Shown here: in pieces, positions 34,601 through 46,600 of the stretch
Layout: each line of letters begins with the position of its first letter
Numbering within the stretch: position 1 is the stretch's first letter
From: Sclerurus mexicanus
Taxonomy: Eukaryota > Chordata > Aves > Passeriformes > Furnariidae
Assembly: GCA_013396755.1 (NCBI GenBank)
Contig: VWZF01002382.1
Coordinates: 370,470 to 434,469 of the forward strand
Reading direction: 5' to 3'
Length of the DNA stretch: 64,000 nt
The notes under the pieces: model-generated
Database searches by the model: none
Told to the model about the DNA's origin: nothing
Seen by the model: only the letters and a program-made list of their open reading frames with translations
Program-made: the position numbers and the translations under genes

Positions 34601-37600
34601 TGAGCAGACATGGGTGGCTCTCCTGGAGGAACGTAGAGAAAATGCTTCTTAGGTGCTGGGGTTGGCCATCCAAGCAGAAGAGCCTGACTCAGGGAGAAGG
34701 AGAGTTGAAGTCAGTTGTGGAGCCGTGTGGAAAAAGCATTTTGAGAGCTGTGAGATGTTTGTATCCCATTACCGTGATCCAAATGCCCGCAGGGGCACGT
34801 GATGTCTGTGTGTAGACAGCTCTAAGAGCACTCCCCGTGCTCGGGATGTCTCAGGGATGCAAAATGGGCTGGGATCCCTTCATCCCACAACGCTTGCTCG
34901 TGGTGGCCAGGGATGCTTTAGGAGTGGATAGCTCTGGGCAGGCAGTTAAATGGATGATTTAATGCTGCTGCTGGTGCTTCTTCCCAGCTGGGTCTGGTGT
35001 TGATTTTCAAGTCCATTTTATTGCTTTTGTATAGGAAGCTTCTCTGTGTTTCTCCCAGGGAACGGTCAGTCTGGTCCAAAGCGTTCCTGGACAAGGTGAA
35101 CTCCCTGACAAACCAGGTTGGGGCTGGTTGGAGAATTCCAGAATGGTTTGGGTTGGAAGGGATCTTAAAGTCCATCTCATTCCACCCCCCTGCCATGGGC
35201 AGGGGCACCTTCCACCAGCCCAAGGTGCTCCGAGCCCCATCCAGCCTGGCCTTGGACACTCCCAGGGATGTGCCAGTGCTGTGAGTCCTCACTGCTGTGA
35301 TTTTTTCCTTGCTTTGTTTCAGCGTGCCTTGAAAACATGGCTTTTTAGGCTTTCCTTGGCAGGAAATGTGGTTGCAGTCTCGGGGTGCCCTCTTTGCCCC
35401 CCTCCTCAAGTGCACAAGGAACTGGTGGTGCTGGGAGCACTGGGAGGTGTGGGCTGAGCCCCCCTGCAGCTCCAGCTGATATCACACCTGTATGTAAATC
35501 CCTAATCCCTGTCTTTGGAGCAGCAGGGGAGCGAAATCCCCCAAGGAGAAAACAGCTTAGGGAGGGCTGGGAGGAAAACTCCAGGTTTCCTCTCGTGGAG
35601 CATCAATGTCAGCTGGAGCATCCCTCTCTGGAGAGAGCAACCTGCCAGCAAAATTACAACTTTCCCCCTTAAATAGGCTGCAAAACCCCCAGGGCTGGCG
35701 AGATGTGATTGATGGATTATTTTTTTATTTTCCACCTCTCCTTTCCGAAGCTCTTAATGCTTAGAGGGAGATGGGTGATGACAGCTCTTGCACCAGGCGT
35801 TCCTTAATGGAATTTCCCAGCACAGGTCAGTGTGTGTGTGCTCGGGAGAAAGCAGGGGGAGCGTTGTGGGGTGTGGGGAGGGCTCGGATCTGCTCCCATC
35901 CCTTCCAGCCCCTTGGAGAGGAGCCGGCAGGGAGAGGGAGGCAACCCCAGCACCCCAGTGAACCAGAACTAATGCAGCATTCTGCATTTATTGGGGAATC
36001 ATATGGCTGAGAAGCTCCAGCTTGATTGAAATGTAAATAAATCTTCCAGAAAAGGCTGAATTTGGGGTTATCGCCGGGGAAATTACGAGTGAAGCCTCAG
36101 AAGCCTCCTCGGGGACACGTTTGTCAGCTGGGTTTGGAATGGCAGGAAATCAAAGGGCACGGGGTGCAGGTAGGGAGCCAGAGCCAGGCAGGCCTGGGAG
36201 GCATTTTATTTTTAATGCATTTTGACAGGTTGGTTAACGCCAAAGTCTTTGCTTCTTTTAATTTAGATCAAACTGGAGATTTGGAGAACAAGCTGCTTTG
36301 TGCTGTTGGTGTCAAACTGTCAGGGAGTGTGGAAATGCTGGTGTTCCAGCCCGCCCCAGGCTGGGGGAAAATTGAGTTAAGAGCTCTAAATCATATCATT
36401 TAAATGAAAATTTAATTTGGGGGGGTGGGCAGGAAAGATTGTAAGGCTGTTTGCTGTGTCTGTGGAGTTTGATCTGGAAGGAAGCGACTGCGTGCTGTGA
36501 TTTTTATCCAGGGATTTGGGTGATGGGAAGGTGCCTTGGGGCTCGTGGCTTTGGTCTGTTCTGCAGCCCCAGAGCGTGTGACACGGCCAAGGGGACATGA
36601 GTGGGGACAACATCCTTGTCCCTGTGGGTGCTCCTGGCTCAGGGAGGTGATCTCTGGCAGGGCAGCCCTGGGGTCACGGCAGGATCCCTGGGGTGGGGAC
36701 AAGGAACCACAACTGCTGTGGTTCCTGCAGAAGCAGCCCACGGGGGTTCCTCGTTTTGGGAGGAAGCAGCAGGTGGGAGAAGCACTCAGGCTTGCAGGGG
36801 AGCAGCTGATAAATTTATATGAGGGGCAGGGCTGGATGGGATATTGGGAAGGAATTGCTGGCTGGGAGGGTGGGCAGGCCCTGGCACAGGGTGCCCAGAG
36901 AAGCTGTGGCTGCCCCTGGATCCCTGGGAGTGTCCAAGGCCAGGTTGGACGGGGCTTGGAGCACCCTGGGCTGGTGGAAGGTGTCCCTGCCCATGGCAGG
37001 GGGTTGGAAAGAGATGATCTTTAATGTCCCTTCCAACCCAAACGAGTCTGTGATCTCTGGCAGGGCAGCCCTGGGGTCACGGCAGGATCCCTGGGGTGGG
37101 GACAAGGAACCACAACTGCTGTGGTTCCTGCAGAAGCAGCCCACGGGGGTTCCTCGTTTTGGGAGGAAGCAGCAGGTGGGAGAAGCACTCAGGCTTGCAG
37201 GGGAGCAGCTGATAAATTTATATGAGGGTTTTTTTTCTTGGCAAAGAGGCAAAATTCCCTTTGCAAAGGGAAGACTGGCAGGGAAGGATGGTCCTGGCGT
37301 TCTGTGGGCACCTTGCCTGGGAAGCAGCCCTGGAAACCAAGGCGGGCAGAGTTCCCAGTGCTGCTGTCATCAGCTCTGTCCCCTCGAGGGTGACGGTGTG
37401 GGGACACAGAGCCAGCTGTGAACCAGAGCATCGCCTGGCTGGGCAAACACGGGCTCTGCTGGGAAGAGGGATGGGGAGCTTCCAGGAAAAGCAGCAGAAG
37501 ACTTGAATGTGGTTTAAAGTAGTGATTATTTTAGCTCCTGGGACCTGGCTGGGTCCCGCTGCCACCGCTGCTCTTGGTCCACGGGTTGGGACAGTAAAAT

Positions 37601-40600
37601 AGATTTAAGGGCGGGGAAAGGAAGAAAAAAAAAAATCAGTTATGTGGGTGATTATGGGGGGAGGGGGGGGAAATCAGGCTTTTTATTTGCTATAATGGGG
37701 AGGAAAAAAAAAAGTGCGTGGAAGCTCAGAGAGGGGGAGATTACCAGGGTGGAGTGGGGGATTACGGGAACACCCGGGAGAAATTAAAGAGCTGTTTGAT
37801 GCCGAGGGCACGGGGGCTGCTGGGTTCTCTTCCTTCCCAGCACATGCAGAAGTGCCCTCCCAAAAAGGAGCCGGTGGGGGTGATGCCCTTGGAGGGGCAT
37901 CCTTGGGGGGAAGGCTTTTCATGTGGCTGCAACACAGGTATCAAAGCACTGGCCAGACAGGGGTGGTTTAGGCACAGACAAAGCCTTTGGGTCGGAACGG
38001 GTTGGTTTTTGGGTCGTGGTGACCCAGCCGTGGCTCTTCTCCACCTCCACTGCTGAGCCTCAATTATGAAACAGGCACTTGGAGGAGTTCAGACGTACCT
38101 GGTGCCTCGGGGGGATTAGGATTTAGCAGATCCCAGCTGCCGTGGGCTTTGCCCAGCAGCTGGAGCGTCCCTGCCTCCCGAATCTTAAGCAGCAGTGAAA
38201 TTAATTTCCCTTGGAGACGCCGGGATGGAGGGATGAGGGTCTTCCTGCTCTAAACCCCCTTTTGTCTGCGCTCCGGGGCTTTGATGCCGAGCCCAGGAAA
38301 GGGGAGCCCCCCCTTCCCACCCCTCCCCAAGCGTCTCAGGGCAGAGCAGGATTTTGAAATGACTTATCTGGCACAGGAAAGCAGAAAATCGAGTGGAAAT
38401 CTCCAGCCACGGAGACGTTTCAGTGCTGAGATGGACGGGGTGGGAGCGAGAATGGGAATTGATGGTTTCTTGTCTGCAACGCTTAAATCAGGGAGGGCTC
38501 GTGAAGTGTAGACTTAAGGTGGGTTGGTTTTTTTCTCAGGGGCATTTTGGGGGCCACAAGAGCCCTGTGGGCAATGGGCAGGAAGGTGAATGGTTTGTTC
38601 TCTCGGCCTCCTGCTCTTGCCCCCAGCCCAGGGCAGATCAGACCTGGGTGTTTAATTAGGCACCAGCTCTGGAGTGTTGCCGAGGGCTGTAGGAGGCAGG
38701 GAGGGCTCAAGCTGTTTTCTTTTTCTCTTTTATTCCCAACTCTTGGTGCCTCGTCAGCCACGCAGTAATGGGAGTGTGAGCAGCAGCATCTCACCTGGTG
38801 GGAGAGGGGGGTACCAGGGGCTGGACATGGGCATCCTCCCCTCTGTTCAATGCAGGGGGATGAACACACAGGGCACTCTCATGGGCACTGCCTCACTGCA
38901 AGCCTTGGTTTTGACATCTCCCTCCTCTTCCTCCTTTCCTTTTGAAAAGCACGTGTGGATCGAGCGGCTCTTTCCATCTGAGGCTGCACCTGATGATCTC
39001 AGACATCTTTTCCAACCTTAGCGATTCTCTAATCGTTCCTCATCCGTTTGGTCTGGGAATGAGGAACTGTTCAGCTCATCACTGAACTTCCTGCTTTGGG
39101 GGAGCAAGGGTGGCTGCTTTTTGCTGGTTTGAGTGCTCAGCATTCCCTAAATATTGGGAATGGTGGGAGCATCAAGGACACGGACCACTGTGCTGGGTTG
39201 GGAAAGCAGGGGATGAAGAGGCTTGGAGGATGCTGCAGGTATGGGAGGCTGAGAGAGGATGGTGCGTGAGGCTTTCTGGAAAGGACATGGATTTGTGCTC
39301 CCAGGGATGGGGCTGCAGGATGTGCTCCCTAATGCCAGCGGTAGGGTAAGGGAAGAGCTGAAAGCCAGTGTTAACAAAAGCACCCTGGCTCTGGAAACAG
39401 GATTTCAGGGCACCTGAGCTATGGGATTTCAGGATCCCCTCAGTGGCTGGGCTCAGGCACAACCAGGTGGAAAGTCGGAGCAAAGCAGGAGTAAATTTTC
39501 CGCTCTCTCGCTCTGAAGGGTCACCTTTCCCTCCTGGGGATGTTCTCGGGCTTCACAGGTTTTTAATTGCAAAGACAAGCCCACCCAGGGTGCTCAGACC
39601 GAAAAAGAGAGAAAAATCGGAGTGCTTAAAACGCAGAAGTGGGGAGATGTTCTCAGTTCCCATCCTGGAGCTTTCAAGGGGCTCAGCGCTTGTATTTCAT
39701 GGAATCATGGAATGGTTTGGGCTGGAAGGGACCTCAAAGACCATCTCATTCCACCCCCTTCCATGGGCAGGGACACCTTCCACTAGACCACACGCAGCAG
39801 TGGTTCAACGTACTGTCAGTGTGGCTGGGCTGGAAGTTGTTTGGGAAATCCAGAATGAAATTTAGCTTTAGCTTCACTATTGCTGAATTGCAGCTTCTTT
39901 CCCCCTCCACTCCACACCTTGCCCAAAACCAGATGGGCAAGGAGGTACGTCCCTGTCTTAGGAATAAAAAAAATGATTCCTGAAATAAAACAAAGCCCCC
40001 CAGCCCTCTTGCTGGGGAGGGAGGAAAATGCCGGGGTGAACGAGTGGCCACAAATATTAGCATTTCAGAGAGAGCTGCTGGATGGAGATTGTTCACCACC
40101 GGGCAGGCTTTAATAGGAGTGATAAGGTTTGCTTTTGTTCTGGGGCTCTTACTCAATCAGCCTGTCTCCTCGAGATTTTTCTATCGGCTCCCTCCATCTC
40201 CCAACTTTCATGTGCTGAGTCCCAGCTGCAGCAAATCTTGTTAAAATGGCCTTGTTCAAACAGGGGCTCCGGGTTTGTTCCCTAGAGCTGCACGGCGGCT
40301 CCGTGGAGCGCGAGGCTCCAGCAATCAAAGCGCTCCTCGTCCTGTGTATTTTATAATTCATTGCATAGCTAAGTTGTGGAATATTTTTCCCCCCCTCCCT
40401 CTAACAAGCTTGAAGCCGTTTTTCCCCCCATATCTAAAGGAATATTATCCGAGGAGGCGTTTGGGTAGGGGGGTTTAGAGACCCGCTGCTTTCCGTGTAT
40501 CCTTTGTCAATGCTGGAACAGCTTCCCTGTGCCTTATTAGTATTGCAGGCTCGCATTTATTTGATATCAGAGCCCTCTGCAAATAAAATTTTCAAAAGCC

Positions 40601-43600
40601 GCTGCTCTTGCCGCTGCAAGTGGCAGAAAATAAAAGATGCTGGAGTCCTGGGGGGGTTCCGACAGCCAGGTTAGCAAACACCGAAACAAAGCGTGGCAAC
40701 GGAGCCTTCCCCCTTAATTGAATCCCTGGTTAATTTGGTCCTTCCTCTAATTTGCCCCCTGCTCCAGACGGGCGGGCGAGTCTCACTGAAAACAGCCCAA
40801 AAGGTGCTTATTTATTTCCTGGTTTGATCCCCGTCTGCCAACGCTCCCGGATAATTCGGTCCCCAAAGGCCTCGGGAAGCCGGGGCCGGGCAGTGCGGAG
40901 CCCCTGTAATTAGCCGAGCGCTCCGAAGGGTTTTTTTGGGTACTGCGGTTGGCACGAAGGGCTCGGCACGAGCTGGGACGTGCCCAAATGTCTCCGGGAT
41001 CAGCTGCCCCCCAGAGCTCCTCGCCTCCAAACTCGCCCCCGTTCCCTTTTTCCGCTTGCCCCGTTGTCTTCACGCTTTTAATGGAGCCGGAATTCCACTC
41101 CAGGGAAAGCGGGGAGGTCTCCCAGGTGTCCGAGGGGTCTGGAGGGTTGGCTGTCCCTAATTAAAGCTGCCCGGCGCTGCTAATGGAGATTAGTGCGAGG
41201 AGGAGAGACCTAATGGGCTTTCCATGCGAGGCTCCTGGCGGGCTCGAGGAGGTGCTTCCCCATCCTGTTAACTCGATCTGGGAATCGGGGAAAGGGGAGG
41301 AAGGGCTGATTTCACTTTGTGGCAGCTCTTTTTTAGGGGGGAGCAGACCCAATCCTAACCCGTCGGAGCCTTGGCGAGGGCAGTGGTCCCGGGAACAGGC
41401 GGCTCTTGGTGCTCGTCCAGCGTGAACGGTGGTGGGAATTCCGAGCGAGCCAGCCCGGGAGCTTGATCTGAAACACAGAACGGTATTATCCACGTGTTTG
41501 TGTGCTTGAACTTCCCAGATTCCTCCCCGGAAGCACAGCCCAAGTACATCAAGGGTGGCAAGCGCTACGGCCGGCGTTCCCTGCCGGAATTCCAGGAGTC
41601 GGTGGAGGACTTCGCCGAGGTGACGGTCATTGAGCCGCTGGACCAGGAGGCGCATCCCGCACGCGTCCCCTCCGGCGAGGAGGTGAGCAGGGAAGGGCTG
41701 AGCTTTGGGCTCGGCTTGTCCCCCACGCGTCACCGCTCCCGCATCCCGAGGGGGTCTGGGTGTCCTTGGGAGCCTTTCCCAGCAAAGGCACGGATCAGCC
41801 GTGCTCCCAGTGCTCCAGCCCCAAATTCCCATCCGCGTGGTTGCTGTGGGAAGTCGGGAAGGAGCCGAGGTTGGGGGGGATGTGGTCCGGGTGCTGGCAC
41901 CACTGGCCCCTCCGCTCTCCTGGCCAGCAATTAGGGAAGGGCTGTCCCGCTGCCTCCGTGGCTGATGGAGCGTGGGCTGGGAGCAGACGGAGCACGTCCA
42001 CATCCATTAGCTCAGCTGCCAAAATCCACCCGTGGCCCCGGAGGTCTCTGGCAGAAGGAACGGGGACGAGGGGTTGGTGGGTGGCAGAGCTGTGGATGCC
42101 TTGGGATGGTGACTTAAACTTGCTCAAAACCCCCATTTATTTATTTATGTATTCCTGGTTTTGTGACCGAAATTTGTGGTTTCCCTCTGCGGCGGCGCTT
42201 TGAATCCCGACAATCTCTCGCTCCCCCGGACAGGAAAGCCAAAGGGGCCGAGTGGTTGGGATTGGTGGCATTTCCCGGGAGCTGGGCTGCTTCCAGCCTG
42301 CCCGGGGTTGCCAAGTATTGTCGATTCAGGAGCACGGGGTGGGAGTTTTCCAGTGGGAAGGAGAAGCGCTGCTGCTTTCTCCCCTTCTCTGTCAGTTGGC
42401 TTCACTTGCGGGACGGGGCTGCTCTGCAGGACAGCCGACCCTGCAAGAGAGAAATATCCAGGTTTTCAGTGCTATTCCTATGCAACCCAGCTTAAAATTT
42501 AAAAAAAAAACCCCAAACCTCGAAGGGAAGCTTTTCCACCAGACCCAGCTTCTTTTCCCTGCTCTTGGTGACCTTTGCTCGCCACCACAGGGATGCTCAT
42601 CCATCCCCTGGGGCTGCCCTGACCTTGGAATCGGTGTTTATCTGCCCGCATTCCCCCAGGGAAGCGATGCCCTTGATGGAAGAGGCTACTCTAATCTTGC
42701 TCCTCTGTTTTAGCTGTCACAGAGGTGTAGAAGGGGACTCTATTAACGAGGTCAGCTAATTAACCCAGCCGCTGTGTCACCGCGGGGGCTGCATCAGTCT
42801 CCTGCTGGCAGTGCTTGTTGCACCTTTTGGGGACGACGGGGTGGTTCATTCTCTTGCAAATTAAGCAAAAACCAGGCTAAACTCGTAAAATCCCTACTCT
42901 ATCAGCGTCTCCTGTGCGTGGAAATGAGTTGCTGGGAGGTATCCAGGGCTCCGAGGGAAGTGTCGGAGCCTCCTGATGCGCTGATTCCCTGGCACTTGGC
43001 ACAGCCCCCAGCCTTTTCCCAGTTCCTGATTCCCTGGCACTTGGCACAGCCCCCAGCCTTTTCCCAGTTCTCCCCTGTTGTGTGTACAAACATCGCCGGC
43101 GTTCCGGGCTCTTTGTGGCCTGAGAACTGGGACAGGGTGGCTTAATTGGCGCTTGCTCTCAAGCGGTGCCAATTAAAAGGGCTCAGGCTCTGTCTGAGAG
43201 GTTTCCTTCCCTCCCTCCCTCCCCTGTGAGGGGAGAGGCTGCAGGGCTGCTCTGGCAGGGATAGGCTGCCCAGGGAGGCTCCGTGACCTCCATCCCCGGG
43301 GGTTTTTTGGGTGCTGTTGGATGAAGTAATGAGCAGCTGGGTCTGGATTTGGTGTTGCCCCGGCGGAGGGGGTGGTGGGATGTGACCTGCAGGAGGTTGT
43401 CCCCCACGCTGGCTTCCAAACCTCACTGTAGAGCATCTGTCACCTCCCCTTCCCCAGCTGTTGGCTCTGCTCTGGGAAAGGTCCCTCCTACTTGGAGGTT
43501 CACAGAATCCCAAAATGGTTTGGGTTGGAAGATCATCTCATTCATGGGTCATAGGCTGGGACACCTTTCACTAAACCAGGTTGTTGCAAGCCCTGTCTAA

Positions 43601-46600
43601 CCTGGCCTTGAGGTAGAAATTGCTGTCTCATCCCCGCCCTGTCCCTTCAGTGCCTGCCAGAGCCACTCACTCCCATCATCTCTGTGATTTCTTCTACACA
43701 GAGTTGTTTCCAGCACGCCACGGCCTTGGAGCAAAACCTTTTGGGAGGCTCGGGTTGAAACCCCTTGTCTTTGGGTCCTCAGTGGGGGGCTCCCGAAGTG
43801 GGATTATCCTTTAAAGCCAGAATTTGTGGATAACAGCTCGGGATAGCTCCCGCAAAAACGCGTTGTTGATGTGACCGGTGCTTTGGAGCTGCAGGCACCT
43901 GACGAGGCGGGTTATGGAGATTTGACAGCTTTTTGGGGTCTCTGCTCCAAGCTGCCCAGCCCAGGAGCTGATCTCCGGATCCGGGCAGGAGGGAGTTTGT
44001 CACCATTGGGGGTGGGGATGGCTCACCTCGCTCGGCGTGCGCTCCTGATCGTCATCTTAATTAGCAATATATTCTGGGGGAGAACAAAGGTCTGTCTGGC
44101 CGGAGCAGATGGCAGGGGGGGAGAGGTGGCTGCTGCCTCGCTCTGGGGGGAGGCCACGGCGGGCTGCAGATGCACTGAAAGCCGTGGCCATCTGCTCCTC
44201 AGGCCGGCCGAGCACGCGCCTCCCGAATAATACGGCATTCCCGGGATCCCCGGGGCCAGCTGTAGCGCTGCTGGGGCTGGGGGGAACAATGCCACGCCTG
44301 ACATCGGGATGTTCCGGCCCCTCTTTGTGCTCCCGTCGGCGGTGGCCGACCCTGAGCCCCCGGGCACACAGAGGGACCCCCGAGCGCTGCCCGGGGAGGT
44401 CACACGAGCGTCAGGGGGTTGCCAGCCCTGCTGTGTTCAGCCTCTTGGGGTCTTTGGGGTCGTTGTGGTGTTGTGGAATCCCGCGATGGTTTGGGTTGGG
44501 AGGGAGCTTTTAAGACCGTCTTGTGCCGATCCCACCTTCTGCTGGACCAGGGTTGCTCCAAGCCCTGTCTATGCGTGGCCATAAGCACTTCCAGGGATGA
44601 GGCAGCCACAGCTTCCCTGGTTTGGGGCTCTTGGGTTTGAGGCATCCTTGAAGTGAGAGAGTCTGGTGCTATAAAATATATATATATATGATTAGGTTGC
44701 TTATACAGGAAGACACAGTGGATCTGCCCTCTGAGCATCACTGCCAGATTGCCCTCAGTGCCCCCCACCACCACAAGGACAAGGATGGTACCTCGGGCAC
44801 TCAGAGAGACCCTCTCCCTCAAAGCAGGCTGTGGCAGGCACGTAAGGGCTGGGATGGTGTCAGCTCATGCAGCTTTTAGGCTGTTTTCTGTCTTTGCAGA
44901 TGATAATTACGTAAGATCACAGAATGGCTTGGCTTGGAAGGGACCTTAAAGCCCATCCAGACCCACCCCTGCCATGGGCAGGGACACCTTCCACTATCTC
45001 AGGTTGCCCCAAGCCCTGTCCAGCCTGTCCTTGGACGCTTCCAGGGGTGGAATTGGATGGTACCTGTTGCCTCAGCTCCTGCTTTTTGTCCCTGATGGGA
45101 CACTGATGCTGCGCCCGGTCCGGCAGCTGAAACGGGAACAAGCGGCGGAGCTAAAAAAAGTCCAGCGGCCTAATCCAGTTTCCATGGCAACGTTGTAGAT
45201 TAATGGCTTTTGGCTGTAATCTGACCGAGGCGTATTGAACTTTTTCCTGTGATGATTTAGAGCCTCTTTACGTCCCGGGTGACTTTGCCTCCAAATCCGT
45301 CGGTCACGTGCGGGCAGAAGGATCCCCTCGTACCGGCGGAGAAGGAGCATCTGCCGAGGCTTCTGCTGAACCAGGAGCTCATGTCTCCTGGGAGTAAATA
45401 CCCCGGGCTGGTACAGGGGTGGCGGGGATGAGACAACGTGCAGTACACGAGGGCAATCATCTTAAATCCTGTTCCTCTGCCCCGCTCCCGGGGCTGCCCG
45501 AGCCGATGGGGTGCTTGCCAGAGGGAGCAGGGGGGATTAAGATCACCAAGGAGTAGTGGGGTGTTTCGTCCTCGAGCTTGTTGGCAGCGCTGGTCTGTCT
45601 CCTGACCCAGAGCTGCAGTCAGTGGAGGAGTTTTGGAGTGGGCTCGAACAGGGACAACTGGAGTGCTGGAAGGAAAGGATAACCCAGGTAGCAGCTGCAC
45701 GCAGCCCACGACCTTCCCTGCATCCCCATCACCTCGACCATCAACATCCCTGAGAGAAGCAGCATGATTTTCTCGGAGGGCAAACCCCTCCCTGCCTGCC
45801 ATCGCCCTGCCAGGCTCTGATCTGTCACCTCTCCTGGGTCATTTGTGTGGCTTTGGGTGTCTCCTGCTGCAGCTGTGGTTTCTCCCCGCGGAGAGCTGCA
45901 CGTGCCGGAGCGAGGCAGGATCAAAGAGCCGTGGATCGCCAGCCCAGCCCGCTGGGAGATGAAAGCCCCGAGGCGTTGCTGGAGCCCCGCAGCTCCTTCA
46001 GTGCTGATCTCGGAGTCCCTTTCATAAGGGTGATGTCTTGCAATGGTAATAAGTGAGGACCCTTTTGTTTTCTCCGCAGTGCTGGAAGACGCGAGACAGC
46101 GAGGAGTACGAGGCCGAGGGTAAGAGCCGAGAGCAGCCCCTCTGCGTGCTCGTTCTCCTTGCAGCTTTGAAGATCAGTCAGAGGGGCACATGGAGAGGTC
46201 CTCGGGCCAGCTGTGTGTGTGGAGCATCCCAGCCTGGCTGGAGCAGAGCTCAGGGGGAGGTGCACTTGGGGATGCCCCCAAGCTGGGGATGAAAGCTAAA
46301 GCAGAGGACCTTACCCTCTCTGCCTTCTTCATCCTGGTGTCCCTGAGCTCAGCACCCCTGTCCTGGTCCCCAGTGCTGCCCCTGGCTGTAGTGGAGCTGG
46401 GTGGGCACTAGGTGTCAGCAGGAACCAGTTGTTAATTGTTCCCTGGTTGTCACAGAATCATAAAGTGATGTCTTTTGCTTTGGAAGGGATCTTAGAGACG
46501 TTCAGTTCCACTCCCTGCCGTGGGCAGGGGCACCTTCTGCTAGGCCAGGTTGCTCAGAGCCCTGTCCAGCCTGTCTTTGGACACTTTCAGGGAAGGGCCA

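Larger units (their letters stand above)
34560..41518 (+). other. NIN intron 2, 7.0 kb
   Basis: The intron holds CR1 fragments at 35140-35280, 36826-37049, 38980-39032 and 39698-39795 and a perfect 179-base direct repeat. The segment 39800-41518 lacks recognisable repeats. No further exon is seen. Confidence 0.6.
41683..46079 (+). other. NIN intron 3, 4.4 kb
   Basis: It contains three reverse CR1 fragments, a perfect 45-base tandem duplication near 43000 and a TA dinucleotide run at about 44677-44687. Otherwise it is unique sequence without recognisable exons. Confidence 0.55.
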
